The position numbers were made by a program, and so were the translations under genes. A stretch of DNA of 64,000 nt, taken from positions 186,001 to 250,000 of the forward strand of contig NW_024609958.1 in NCBI RefSeq assembly GCF_016920785.2, in the 5' to 3' direction. A model generated the notes under the pieces. The model did no database searches, was not told the origin of the DNA, and was given only the letters and a program-made list of their open reading frames with translations. Below, piece after piece: positions 21,134 to 32,768 of this stretch (its first letter is position 1; the number at the start of each line of letters is the position of its first letter). The stretch comes from Ixodes scapularis. Lineage: Eukaryota > Arthropoda > Arachnida > Ixodida > Ixodidae.

Positions 21134-23548
21134 CATACATGGGTAAATTACTTTCAAAACGTAATTTAATTACAATTACAATTACTTAGCTCCAAAAGTA
21201 GTTTAACTACAATTACAATTACTACTACGCAAAAGTAGTTCATTGCAATTACAAATTACTTTTTAAAAGTAATGCAATTACTTTACAATTACTTATTTCT
21301 GAGAGTTACCCCCTACATTGGGCCATATAACTGTAAACGAGTTATATGGCCGCTGTATAAATGTCACGCATTGTACTTTCCTTTTATGAAATTTGTTAAA
21401 TGGATTATAGAACTTAATAGTTTGGAGTAATGAACTCCTGCGTTCATATATTCTCAAAACATAAAAAATGGCGACAAAATTCACAGGTGCGAGGTGAATC
21501 TCCTTAGAGCTTATGCAAATGGTATCCAAGTCAAACCAAGAAAAAATAAACTTAAAAATAATACACGGAAACAAATTTGCGACAGTACTGGTATCATAAA
21601 ACTCACGTAAAAATGGCTAATAAGAGAAACTTGTAAACGACGTCAAACATTTAAAGGATACGACAACTTATGAAAACATTGCAGCCACGATGATTCACTG
21701 CTTCTCCCTGTCTCTGGACTTGTAACATGCCGGATGTGGGTAACCGTAGCACACGAACTGTGGTCGCTTCCACAAAACTAGTGTCACAATAGCAGCAACT
21801 CTATTGCCAGGGATTCTGGGTTAATTCAGTGCACGGTAACACCCAAAAAGCTCCTGAGATAAATAATAAATTTAGGATCGTCATGTAGCTAATCATTAGG
21901 ATAGCAATGATTGTATCGATGTTGTGCGTCTCATAAAGAAGACCGATTTGAATTTAGCATGGCAAGAACAACCTCGAAAAATTCATGATACACTGCAAAC
22001 GACTTTATTTTCGCGAATTTCGCGAATCGCCTACAATTCGCGAAAACAAATGTAAACACATTGGAATCTATATCGCGACCGCACCGCGTCGCGAAAATTA
22101 GAATCCGCGAATTCTTCCAAAACTGCGGCCTCTTGGACGCCTCGATTTCACGATTTACTTGAGCGTGTTTCAGCTGGAAGATATAGACGAGCTATTATTA
22201 TTATTTTTTTATAACTGTAAGTATTATTCGAAGTAAATAGAAAGTTGCCTACCTGCAAGTGTTTCCGCAAATTGGAGGTCGCCTTTCGGTTTATTGAATT
22301 TGTTTTCAGAAACGGTCCGGAGAGTTTGCTCCTCACGATTATAGTTTTTTACATTGGTGCTAATCTGTTTAGAGAATTTTTCGCAACAAGGCCCCGGCAG
22401 CCTTTCCTTTTCCATTGTAGATAAGACTGTTGCAGCTTCTCAATGCAAAGCAGCACTGCGCGCCTCGGGGCGGTTCCACAGGCCAAGACGAGAGGACAAC
22501 GCGTGGAGGGTCACGATAGAGGTGTAAAAACAAAGTGCAAGCCAAGCCCTCTATAAAAAAAGAAGCCTTCAACGAACAACAAATGCAAAAACAAGCTCCC
22601 CAAAGCTAAAGCCGCGATTTGTAAGTTTTGGAATCTCGTCCAATCAGGCTGACAAACGGTTGAAAGGGTTAGGTAGAGCGAACACTAAATAATGAAGATT
22701 TATACAAAAAGGTAGACGAGGATTGGGAGAAGGAAGAGCAGTGTAGCAAGAACAGTTCGAAGTAAGGCAGGGTGAGTCGTGTTGATGAGACCTGCTGCTT
22801 CTTTACTTCTTCGCCTCGATGTTAGAGCAGCACGACTTACTGTTAGTGGTATCAACATACGAGATAGAAGAGAAGGACGTGAAAAACTCATAAAAAAAAG
22901 AGAATAATTTCATGAACAAAAAAGTTCCAAACTTGACTGAAATATGTAAGCGAATATGCTAGCGGCGAAGACGCGTAAGGAGAACCTCGAACCTCCCCGC
23001 CTCTACCGGATGATGTGATCGGAGACAACCAGCTCGACTTCGACCTCCGATGCCCCCGTGTGGGAATGAGAAATAAGAAAGACCCCTAAAAGCAGGAGCA
23101 AAAGGAAGCAAACGAGACGAAGAGTCAGATTCAACTAAGACAGGAACAAAAACGGACACGAATTTAACCCTCATTTATCAAATTATTTTTCAAATTCTTC
23201 ATTAAATCGTTTTACAGTCTACAAAATCCTTCATTCCGTTCTATCCCAGCCTTTCTTTCCCATCCCTCTTTTCCATTTTTTTTAGCAGGTTGGGAGACGC
23301 TCTCTCCCCTGTCGCTTTGGCTGCGCTGTCGTCTCCGTGGCCAGGGGGGAAAAGCGCCGCCGCCACAAAATCTTGCATAAGTAATTGTAATTGTGCCTGA
23401 AATTTAGCAATTACTGACGCTAGAAAGTAATTAAATTACAATTACAATTCCTTTTAGCCAAAAGTAATTATTACAATTACAAATTACCAGGAAAAGTAAT
23501 TAAATTACAGTAATTTAATTACTGTAATTGAATTACTACCCAAGTCTG
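21134..23548. mobile_element. 2.4-kb hAT-like element with (GTAATT)n subterminal arrays
   Basis: The left end reads CATACATGGGTA and the right end, reversed, CAGACTTGGGTA. TCGGAGAG flanks both sides exactly (21126-21133 and 23549-23556), an 8-bp hAT-type duplication. Inside both ends lie about 150-200 bp of degenerate TAATTACAATTAC repeats in inverted orientation. The interior has no transposase frame, so it is non-autonomous. It includes TTCGCGAATTTCGCGAATCG near 22015 and unassigned sequence. A hAT transposase remnant next to the same kind of array at 42.9-43.3 kb supports the assignment. The insertion splits LINE A between its two ORFs. Confidence 0.85.
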
Positions 23549-23708
23549 TCGGAGAGGACGGACATTACCACAAGTGCTCCGGGTATGTGTCGCCACTACG
23601 CAGTTAAATTACAGTCGAACGCTATCTCGTCGAGGCAACACATGCCGGTTCTTGTAAGCACCGTGTTTTCCGTCTTGCCTCCTCTCGCCTTCTAATGCAT
23701 CGCAAGGT

Positions 23709-26700
23709 CCCTGCGTGTGGGCACGTTAAATGTGCGGGGCTTATGTGCCCGACACCGCCAATATCAATTAAAAAACTTGCTTATCGAGAAAGATATGGAT
23801 ATTGTTGCGGTGCAAGAAACGAAGATGGAAAGTGAGGCCCAGACGGAAAGCATGGTGCGAATTTTTGAGGCGCGATACAACGTTTGCGTAAGCTACGCCG
23901 TTGGGAATTCGGGCGGGTGCCTTTGTTATTAAGGAAGTCTTTAGGGACCGTTGAACAAGTGGTTAGCTGTGAGTCTGGTCGATTCGTAATGTGTGATTTT
24001 CTTAGTTCTAGCTATAAGTTTCGAGTCCTACGCGTTCATGCACTTACCAGAATGAATGAGTGCTTAATGTTTTTGAGCACCTGGAACAGTATGTACAAAC
24101 CGACAGACTAGTTATTTTTCTCGGCGACTTTAACTGCGTGTGTGCACCGCAGGACCGTTCTAACAATACTCGGTATAGAGACGCTAGCAAAATGTTTTTA
24201 AGCGACATGGTCGAGCAGCACGGGATGGAAGACGTTGGTCACTCCTTGTCAGGAGCGTCAGGTATGCGTTTTACCCACTTCCAAGGGGCCAGTCATGCCC
24301 GCTTGGATAGGGCCTACGTTTCACTTGATCTCGTCGGGGCGTGTAAGAAGTACACAGTAGAGCCCGTGTCGTTTACCGATCACTGCCTCGTTTCGTTTAT
24401 GCTGTGTGCCGCTAAGGAAGCTCCCAATAAGTTTACGTGGCACCTTTGGAAACTAAATTCGCAGCTGTTAGGGGACGAATTTTTCGTAAAGGGAGTTCGA
24501 AAAAAGCTCAGTGAACTCGGCGGCCTCGACGAAGGTTTCGGCACACGATGGGAATTGTTTAAACAAGAGATTAAGATGAGTGCAATCGAGCGTTCTAGTT
24601 CGATAAAGCACGTCGAAAGGAAATAATTAAAAGAGTTAAAAGGCCTGTTAGACCAGCTAGTGCGCGAAGAGTGCTTATCGCCGGGCATTTTTTCGGATGA
24701 CATCAGCAATCTTAAAAAGCGGCTGGAAGCTCTCGATACTGAACGGTTTCAGGGAGCCATGGTGCGGGCGCGTTTAAAGCGGTTATCGCTTGGAGAGTTG
24801 CCAACAAAAAGAGCCTTGGGCATAGAAAAGAAATATAAAAAGCAAAAATGAAATAAGTGAAATCTTTTATCAAGGAAGAGTGTCTGGTGATAGAGACGTT
24901 AGAGAACGCGTTTTTGTCGACTATTATACCCAACTTTTCAAGTATCGCACCCCGCAGAAAACTGAGTTTAATAGTATTTTTTGCCACTTATGGGCGGGGG
25001 CCCAACACTTGAGGATGAACTTAAGGAACGATTAGAACAACCGATAGAGTTAAGTGGAATCGAAAGAGCTATTGATAATTTACAACAAGGTAAATCGTCC
25101 GACCCGGATGGTTTGGGAGGGGACTTTTATAAAGCGTTTCAAGAGGACGTTGCTCCTTTTTTGCTCGGTGTTATCCGCGAGGCATATATCACCTCGGCTT
25201 TTTGCCACCACCTTTTTTAAGCACACATACCGTTTTCATTCCGAAAAGTGATGACCCCGCGAAACTCCGTCCAAGTCAGTTCTTATCGACCTATAACGTT
25301 GACTAATGTTGACTATAAAATTTTAAGGAAATTTTTGGCGGAACGTTTACAGTCTGTGATAGCTAAGATTGTTGGCCCGCATCAAACATGCGGCATTAAG
25401 GGGAGAAGCATTGTAACCAACGTCCATGTGGCACGCAGCATTTTAGAGTGTTGCGATGCTATGGAGCGCAGAGTGGCTGTACTGCTAATTGATTTCAAAA
25501 AAGCATTTGATAGAGTGTCCCATGACATACTTTTTTCTATTTTAGAACATGTAAACGTAGGCTCTATTTTGACCGAAGATCTGCGTATGGCGTACCAGAA
25601 CTGCGCCACCAGACTTATTGTTAACAAGCGGGTCAGTGACCGCGTTCCCCTTTTTGCTTCAGTGCGGCAAGGCTGTCCACTTTCACCACTGGTTTTTTGT
25701 ATTTATCTAGAACCCTTTTGTTTAAGCGTCATACGTAGTAACCAAATATGTGGCTACGAATTACAGGCCAGTGAAGTTCGGATCTTGTCCTTCGCGGACG
25801 ACGTGGCCGTTTTTTGTACGGATAAAGAGAGTGTTAAAAAAGCCGTAGAACTAACTGTGACGTTTTGTGAAAACACGTGTAGTTCTGTCAACTGGCAGAA
25901 GTGTCTGGGTTTCTGGCATGGCGACTGGCCCTCCACGCCTCCGGTTTTTGAGCGCATTGAATGGTCTGTCATTCCAGTGCACTATCTCGGCGTACCGTTA
26001 GAGTACTACCGCGCGAGCGATCAGTTTTGACGCGAGGAAACGGAAACTTTGCGTGCAAAGGCTGAGAAGTGGAGAGGAGGTGCCATGTCTAGTTTTACGC
26101 GCGCAACTATCTCTAACACCTTTCTAGCAGCAAAGCTGTGGTACGCACTACAGGTGATACATTGTTCGCGAATTAACATACAGCGTATGCATCGGGTTTT
26201 TGCTGTTTTTGTCTGGAGTTCCTCCTGGGCAAGAATGTGTCGAACCAATATCTTTCGTCGGGTGAAAGACGGAGGGCTAGGCCTCACACACATGTTTATA
26301 GACAACTGGTCAACAGATTTTTTTTCTTCGTGACCAGAAAGACCCTTTTCTTAGGACTGTTATTCAGTTAAGGCTATACAATGCTTAGCCAGAGTTTGTA
26401 GTTGCGTCATGTGATGATTGTTTTTCTGGTGCATACGGCTATTTTAAGGAAGTCATCGGTGCGTACCGCTTTTTAGCGACGCGTTTCTTTTTGGAGTATC
26501 TCGCTGAGGTTTCGCGTAAACGTTTGTCAAGAGATTTGATTGATTTGTTATTTCCTGTCCCGTTGTACCGGTCCAGATACAGTGCAGGGCCGGGACTAGA
26601 CGTTTTAAAAAGAGTTAAAGAGATGGTAGTTCCCGCGAACGTGAAAACTTTCTTCTTTAAGTTGCACAGTGAAACCCTGCCCGTTAAAACATGGCTTATC

Positions 26701-27097
26701 GCTAAAGGCGTACCAACAGCATGGTCAGAACATTGCGTCCTCTGTAAGTAGCCCGAGACAATAGAACACGTATTTATCGACTGCTGGGACGCGGTGCTCT
26801 GTTGGGATGTTCTGCAGAGAACGCTAAAAAAAGGACTTACCCCTATCGTCTCACGGCATTCGATACCTGTCTGTAGATGGAAAGGGCACGGTGCCTTATG
26901 ATCTTATAATGCTTTTAGGCCAGCACAGTATTTGGGAGTGTCGTCTTGCGGTGCGCCATGCCGATATCAACGTCCGCCCAGTGCACAAGTACTTTGTAGA
27001 AACGGTGTGTCATCTGCAGGAAGTGATGAAAATGCAACAACCGTCCCCTGAGTGGTTGCCCGTTCTTGAAGAACTGGCGACCATTAAGGATTTTTAA
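23709..27097 (+). pseudogene. LINE A ORF2: endonuclease and reverse transcriptase, frameshifted
   Basis: The apurinic-type endonuclease starts LRVGTLNVRGL with VAVQETKME, then GDFNCV, ARLDRAYVS and FTDHCLV, the Asp/Asn/His motifs of LINE nucleases. The reverse transcriptase follows: GKSSDPDGLGGDFYKAF, SYRPITLTNVDYK, GPHQTCGIKGRSI, LIDFKKAFDRVSHD, VRQGCPLSPLVF and FADDVAVF with both catalytic Asp residues present. The C-terminus has CVLCK then PETIEHVFIDCW, the CCHC-like region of many LINEs, and ends ATIKDF at 27097. Frameshifts or stops occur near 23930, 24060, 24626, 24850, 25220, 26030, 26330 and 26750, so it is inactive. The enzyme nicks target DNA and reverse-transcribes the element RNA in place. 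Confidence 0.85.
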
Positions 27098-27190
27098 TTT
27101 TCTTTGCCATTATCGGCCAGGGTGGCTCTTTTAGCCCTTTATTGATGTTTTTTTTTGTGTTGTATAATTCAGGAAATAAAGAAAAAAAAA

Positions 27191-27262
27191 CGTGCGCGGC
27201 CGAGTGGTTACTGCGCTTGACAGTCGCGCGGAAGCTGTAGGTTCGATTCCAGTTAGCGGACT
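27191..27262 (+). promoter_or_regulatory. tRNA-like Pol III promoter segment in 5' LTR
   Basis: The A box is CGGCCGAGTGG (27197-27207, one mismatch to TRGYNNARNNG). The B box is GGTTCGATTCC (27240-27250, perfect). The spacing of 43 bp between box starts is normal for a tRNA. Sequence around GACAGTCGCGCGG occupies the anticodon-arm position. In solo LTRs the corresponding segment lies inside the TG...CA unit, so it is part of the LTR. Confidence 0.75.
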
Positions 27263-27602
27263 GTCCTTTTATTTATTCTTTCAGCTTGGCCTTCTCGTAA
27301 GTTTGAGAACATTCTCGTCTGATCGAGTTCCGAATGTTCTACGCACCGAAAGGTCTACGCCGAACGATCCAGAAACTCACAAGGGTACATAAGGGATTCC
27401 GCAAGACAAGCAAGGTCAGTTTTCGCCCCAGCGTTCGACTTTGCTGTCACGCCGACTTCGACGTTCGCGACGCTCTGCTTTATACTGTTCTCTCTGTTTT
27501 TAGGTTTTTTTTTTTTTGGGGGGGGGGGGGGGGCACAGGTTTGCCCCATTAAACGTTTAGTTTCTCCAGTTATTATCGCCTCATCGCTTGTCATTCGTGA
27601 CA
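27191..27602 (+). repeat. Gypsy 5' LTR (left edge displaced by LINE A)
   Basis: It matches 37821-38213 along its length, ending ...CGCTTGTCATTCGTGACA. The first 72 bases are the tRNA-like segment. A G tract of about 18 bases at 27519-27533 replaces part of a T run seen in the other copies. The expected first 25-26 bases (TGCCACGC...GCA) are not found next to LINE A's 5' end. Confidence 0.88.
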
Positions 27603-27605
27603 TTT

Positions 27606-27627
27606 TGGTGGAGGTGCGGGGTATCGC
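27606..27627 (+). promoter_or_regulatory. Candidate primer binding site
   Basis: TGGTGGAGGTGCGGGGTATC begins four bases after the LTR. A TGG start complements the CCA end of a tRNA. The inferred tRNA 3' end would contain a T-loop-like TTCGATA/CCCCGC arrangement, as expected. I could not name the tRNA from memory. Confidence 0.6.
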
Positions 27628-27632
27628 TTTCT

Positions 27633-29020
27633 ATGCCCGTGAAGCGTACACCTACGAAGACATCCCGGTCAAGTGAAGTGCTCAGCCCCGGAAGGCTACC
27701 CTTCGCAGAAGACGCCAACGTCCCAGCAAGCCGCCGTACCAAAGACCAACCATCGGGACTCGGACCCCTGCCGCAGAAACCAGAGAAGAAGACCGCGACA
27801 ATGACCACTCCACCCGTCGTTGTCCTACCCGTCGCTCCTCGCACGCCCGCGTCTTTCCATGGTGAGCCTTATGAAGACATCGAGGACTGGCTTCAACAGT
27901 ACGAGTGTGTGGCCCAGCACAACCGACGGACGGACAACCAGCGCCTGCAGAATCTTTACTTCGCGCTCGAAGCAACGGCCGGGCACTGGTTTGAGAATCG
28001 CGAGACTTCGTTGATTTCGTAGAGCGCCTGCAAGAATGAGCTGAGACGAACTTTCACCAACCAGAATCGACGGGAGAGGGCGGAAGACCTGCTTCGAATG
28101 AGGACCCAGGGCGCAAACAAAACCATCACCAGTTTCATCGAGGATGTCCTGCGCCTTGTCGCACGCGCCGACCCTCAAGCCACCGACCAAAAAAAGCTAC
28201 GGATCCTGATGCGATGTGTGAAGGATGACATCTTCGGAGGTCTTGTTCGCAACCCCCTACCCACCGTCGAAGATTTCTTCACGGAGGTCACGAACATGGA
28301 ACGTGCCCTCCTCGCGAGAGCAAGCCCCTACCATCAGCACTCGAGCGTCGCTGCTACTTCTGCATCGGGCTACGACATCAGTCCTAGCATCCCCGGCCTT
28401 CGCGACATCATCTGCGACGTCGTAAAGGAGGAGCTTAAGAAGCTTTTGCCGACTGCTGAACGCCCGGCCTCAATCTCCATCACCGACGTCGTCCCGGAAG
28501 AAGTTCAGCAGGCGCTGCAGCCACAAGTTCTTGTCAGCGCCGCTCCCGGACCACCAACGCTGAGCTACGCCGCAGCTGCCCGAGGACCGCCGACCCCTGC
28601 TCACCCGTATACGCGTCACCCCGACGTGAACCTCCAGCGCCGCAGTTTTCCCGACGCCAGGAAGATCGGTCGCACGCCCACCCAGTACAAGCAGCGCCAC
28701 GAAAGACCGACGTGTGGAGGACGGCCGATCGACGCCCGTTGTGCTATCACTGCGGTGAAGCCGGCCACATTTACCATTGATTCCCCTACAAACAATTGGG
28801 GCTGCGCGGGTTCCACCCGAACGACCCGCGCCCAAGGTACGATGAACGCCCTCGCGACATCGAGGAGTACCTCCGACGCTCGGCCTCCCCAGTGTCGTCT
28901 CTCCGCCGTGAAGCCCGCTCCCCATTGCCACGACGTTCAGTGTCCCCAGCGCCACGACCCCGCCGAGACAGCCTGTCAACAATGCGTCGCCGGGAAAATT
29001 GAGTGCGGCAACGCCTGGAG
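27633..29020 (+). pseudogene. Gypsy gag (capsid/nucleocapsid), broken
   Basis: The frame begins MPVKRTPTKTSRSS and reads RTPASFHGEPYEDIEDWLQQ then ALEATAGHWFEN, the N-terminal capsid signature of gypsy gag proteins. A TAG at 28020 interrupts. The next frame continues ELRRTFTNQNRRERAEDLL through KKLRILMRCVKDDIF to a Pro/Ala-rich linker. In another frame a zinc knuckle CYHCGEAGHIYH follows at about 28740, but a stop and a Phe take the place of the last Cys. The rest is Arg/Pro-rich (RPRYDERPRDIEEYLRR). Gag would assemble the particle and bind RNA. At least two frame changes and two stops make it non-functional. Confidence 0.8.
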
Positions 29021-29064
29021 GTGACGTGTCCGAAGACGACGGAAGCAAACAACCTCCAAGAACG

Positions 29065-32000
29065 TCGGAGCGCTCTCAATCTCCCGACGCCCCGCATCGC
29101 ACCGACGACCCTGCAACGGTGTCCAACAACCTAAACGTTGTTATCGACGGCCACGACGCGTCGGCACTCGTTGACACCGGAGCAGACTACTCAGTATTGA
29201 ATGGGAGGCTCTCTCGCCACCTTTGAAAAGTCACGACGCCGTGGGATGGACCGCAAATACGAACCGCCGGAGGACACCTCATCACGCCTGTCGGAAGGCG
29301 CACCGCTCGCGTCGAAATTCGCGGCGAGACATGTCCCGTGAAATAAGTCATTCTACAAGACTGTTCCAGAGACGTCATTCTCGGCATGAACGTTCTGTGT
29401 GAATACGGCGCCGTCATCGACCTTGGAGAAAACAAATTGACGCTGCGGACGCCTATTCCGCCTTCAGAAAAAATCCAAACTGCGTCAGCCGCCGTCCGAG
29501 TCGCTGCCGACCACGTGAATCTGCCGCCGCGATCAAGTGTTGTCATACCCGTCGTGACCGATGCAGCTACCCGCGGTGAAGTTCTTCTGGAGGGTAACCT
29601 TCAATTCCTCATGGGAAGAGGAATAGGCGTCGCAAGCGGAGTCGCTGCACTTAAGGATGGGGGCACTGTGGTCCTCGTGACGAATTTCCGACAAGAAATG
29701 CAACACCTCACTAAAGGCGCAGCTGTGGGCCATGTCGAGAAACTCCGAAACTCCGCCGAAGTCGCCGCGATTGCTGAAGGATCATCGCCACCTCAGAAAG
29801 AATTTACGTCGCCAGCGCAGCTCGACATTGACCCCAAGCTTCCGGGCCTAAAACGACAGCAGCTGAGGACCTCCTCACCGGATACAGCGACTGCTTTGCG
29901 ACGTCGTCAAAGCTGCGCCAAACCACCGTTGCGAAGCATCGCATTGTTACCGAGGACGACGCGGTCCCTGTGCATCGATCGCCATACCGAGTCTCAGCAA
30001 AAGAAACTCAGAAAGGGAAGTCATACAGGAACAAGTACAAGAAATGCTGAACGACGACATAATCCAGCCTTCCAGCAGTCCATGGGCCTCTCCGGTCGTA
30101 CTGGTTAAGAAGAAAGACGGAACGCTTAGGTTTTGCGTGCACTACCGACAGCTGAACGCGGTGACGAAGAAAGGCGTTTACCCACTCCCCCGCATAGACG
30201 ACACGCTAGACCGGCTGCGCCACTCTCGATATTTTTCATCGATGGACCTGAAGAGCGGCTACTGGCAGATCGAATCCGACGAACGGGACCGAGAAAAGAC
30301 AGCTTTCATCACGCCAGACGGACTGTACGAGTTTAAGGTGATGCCTTTTAGAATATGCACGGCGCCAGCAACTTTCTAGCGTGTCATGGACACCGTACTG
30401 GCTGGGCTCAAATGGCAGAGCTGTCTCGACTACCTTGACGGCGTCGTAGTGTTTTCAAGCGACATCGACGAGCACTTGCGACGACTCCGAGCTGTTCTCC
30501 AGGCCATACAGACCGCCGGGCTCACCCTTATGCCATCGAAGTGTCGGTTCGCCTATGATAAACTGAAGTTCCTAGGACACGTGGTTAGCAATGATGGCGT
30601 TCGCCCAGACCCAGAGAAGACTCGTGCCGTCGCGGCATTTCCAGCGCCGACAGACAAAAAGGCCGTGCAAAGGTTCCTGGGACTATGTGCGTACTATCGG
30701 CGCTTCGTTCGGGATTTCGCAAGGATTTCTGCACCGCTCACAAACTTCACGAAGGACGCCGAGAAGTTCGAATGAGCCGAAGAGCAGCAGCAGGCATTCG
30801 ACGAGTTGAAGCGGCGACTCCAGACTCCTCCTGTTCTTGGACATTTCGATCAGCATGCGGAAACCGAGATTCCCACGGACGCAAGTAACGCAGGACTTGG
30901 TGCGGTACTGGTTCAACTACAAGAAGGCACCGAGCGAGTCATTGCCTACGCAAGTCGGGCACTATCCAAGGCCGAGAAAAATTACTACACGACTGAGAAA
31001 GAATGCCTTGCGGTCGTCTGGGCAATCACAAAGTTTCGTCCGTACTTATGCGAGAGCCCATTCCGCATAGTCACGGACCACCATTCGCTCTGCTGGCTTG
31101 CCAACCTCAAGGACCCGTCATTACGCCTCGCTCGATGGAGTCTTCGACTACAGGAGTTCAACATGACTGGGGTCTACAAGTCAGGCCGCAAGCACAGCGA
31201 CGCCGACTGCCTGTCTTGAGCACCGTCGAAACACCTTCCGGCAGCAGTGACGACGATGAAGACGAGTGCTTCCTAGGCCCGGTGAACACCGACGACATGG
31301 CACGACGTCAGCGAGACGATCCTAAGCTGCGTGCACTAATAGAGCACCTGGAAGGGCGCGGGAGTACCCTGCCACGTGTTTTCTCACGCGCTTTGTCGAC
31401 CTTCGTCATGCGACAAGGTGTACTCTACAAAGAAAACTTCAGGGACAACAGCTTGTCGTGGCTGCTGGTAATCCCGACTGACCTTCGAGAAGAGATCTTC
31501 CAAGCCTGTCACGACGACCCGACGTCCGGACACGTTACAGGCGGACACTGGCCCGTATTCATGAAAAGTATTACTGGCCCAAGCTCCACAAGACCGTCCA
31601 CCTATACACACGATCATGCCACGAGTGCCAGCGACGCAAGAAACCTCCGACGAGGCCGGCCGGACTTTTGCAGCCAATTTCTCTTCCAACTGCACCATTC
31701 CAGCAGATGGGAATGGATCTACTTGGCCCTTTTCCGCCGTCAACGTCGGGAAACCGCTGGATAATCGTCGCCACAGATTATCTCACGCGGTACGCCGAAA
31801 CGAAAGCCCTTCCTTCACAAACTGTTGTGGAAGTTGCCAAGTTTTTCATCGAGTCCTCAGTTCTCCTGCACGGCGCTCCCGAAGCCCTGATTACAGATCG
31901 CGGATCATCGTTCTTGGCACAGATGACCCAAGAAATCCTCCGGCTCAGTCACACCAGCTATCGTCGTACCACTGCGTACGACCCGCAGACCAACGGGCTG

Positions 32001-32554
32001 ACGGAGCGACTCAACAAGACAATCGCCGACATGACCTCTATGTACGTCGATGTAGAGTACAAGACGTGGGACGAGGTATTGCCCTACGTCACGTTCGCCT
32101 ACACTACGGCGGTTCAAGAGACTGCTGGATTCACACCTTTCCAGCTGGTACATGGTCGGAAGGTAACAACCATGCTGGACGCCATGCTGCCCCATGAGCC
32201 ATCTGACAATGAGAGTGACGCCGCCCATGTGGTTGTTCAAAGGGCCGAAGAAGTCCGCCAGCTCGCCCGACTCCTGATTTAAGACCAGCAACGCGTCGAC
32301 GCGGGCCGCTACAACCTTCGTCGTCGGGACGGGCGCTTCCAGCCCGGAGACAGGATGTGGGTCTGGACACCGATTCGCCGCCGGGGCTCAGCGAGAAACT
32401 CCTTAAGCGCTACTTTGGGCCCTACAAAGTGCTTCGTCGACTCGGGGATCTGACCTACAAGGTGATGCCCGACGGAACACGGACTTCATCACGCCGCCCT
32501 CGACGACCGGAAGTTGTCCACGTCGTGCGCCTCAAGCCGTACAACGATCGATAG
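29065..32554 (+). pseudogene. Gypsy pol: protease, RT, RNase H, integrase; broken
   Basis: Domains in order: aspartic protease ALVDTGADYSVL (about 29165) with partner motif VILGMNVL (29370); RT from MLNDDIIQPSSSPWASPVVL (30044) through MDLKSGYWQI to CLDYLDGVVVFSSD, where the second catalytic Asp is Gly; RNase H with TDASNAGLGAVLVQ, TTEKECLAVVWA and DHHSLCWL; integrase with His/Cys motifs (HDDPTSGH, CHECQRRKK) and a D,D35E core (MDLLGPFPP, ITDRGSSF, NGLTERLN); C-terminal KRYFGPYKVLRRLGDLTYKV and VVHVVRLKPYNDR. Stops occur at 29224, 29344, 30377, 30773, 31217 and 32279, with frameshifts near 29880, 31590 and 32340. The integrase core residues are intact although the copy is dead. Confidence 0.88.
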
Positions 32555-32678
32555 GACTGTGAATAGTGTTTTGTAATACGCTCAATAGGATTGTGTTGCG
32601 CAAGTCTTCGTAGTTTGCCATTATTTTTTGCTTTGCTGTTTTGTTTACCGGCACGTCGCGTCGAGACGATGCGCTTTT

Positions 32679-32689
32679 AAATGGGGGAG
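32679..32689 (+). promoter_or_regulatory. Polypurine tract
   Basis: AAATGGGGGAG lies three bases before the TGCC start of the 3' LTR, the expected place for the plus-strand primer. Confidence 0.75.
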
Positions 32690-32692
32690 TAA

Positions 32693-32731
32693 TGCCACGC
32701 GCGTTGGCGAGCAAGCACGTGCGTGGCCGAG
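32693..32731 (+). repeat. Gypsy 3' LTR, first 39 bp (left of LINE B)
   Basis: TGCCACGCGCGTTGGCGAGC begins the LTR and aligns with the minus-strand start of the solo LTR at 40124 (TGCCAAGCGCTTGGACGAGC). The last 14 bases, CGTGCGTGGCCGAG, are the left copy of the LINE B target duplication. Confidence 0.85.
32718..32731 (+). repeat. LINE B target-site duplication, left copy
   Basis: CGTGCGTGGCCGAG here equals 37821-37834 just after the LINE B poly(A). It covers the 5' end of the tRNA-like segment and most of its A box. Confidence 0.88.
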
Positions 32732-32768
32732 GATTCCACTTCCGGCCACCGAAGTGAGCGGACGCGGG

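Larger units (their letters stand above)
19895..27190 (+). mobile_element. LINE A (L1/Tx1-like, two ORFs), inserted in a gypsy LTR
   Basis: ORF1 (19930-20988) is followed by ORF2 (about 23709-27097), a short 3' UTR with AATAAAG, and poly(A) at 27182-27190. The tail joins the tRNA-like start of the gypsy 5' LTR. Homology with LINE B begins at about 19895 (GTTATCCTGCCTCCGCTGCC against GTTATCTTGCCTACGCTGCC), so the copy is 5' truncated or rearranged there. The expected target duplication CGTGCGCGGCCGAG is not present upstream. A hAT element occupies 21134-23548. The L1/Tx1-like placement is inferred from CCHC knuckles in ORF1 and the RT motif VGPHQTCGIKGR. Confidence 0.85.

Noticed and set aside
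21134..23548. Simple AT-rich DNA between LINE ORFs
   Set aside because: The exact 8-bp duplication and paired ends show a discrete insertion.
27191..27262. Functional tRNA gene
   Set aside because: The acceptor stem does not pair convincingly and the segment lies inside LTRs in all copies. It is tRNA-like only.
28470..29048. A 192-codon minus-strand frame in gag
   Set aside because: It lies opposite the gag Pro/Arg-rich region, has no motif, and the + strand reads as a gypsy gag.
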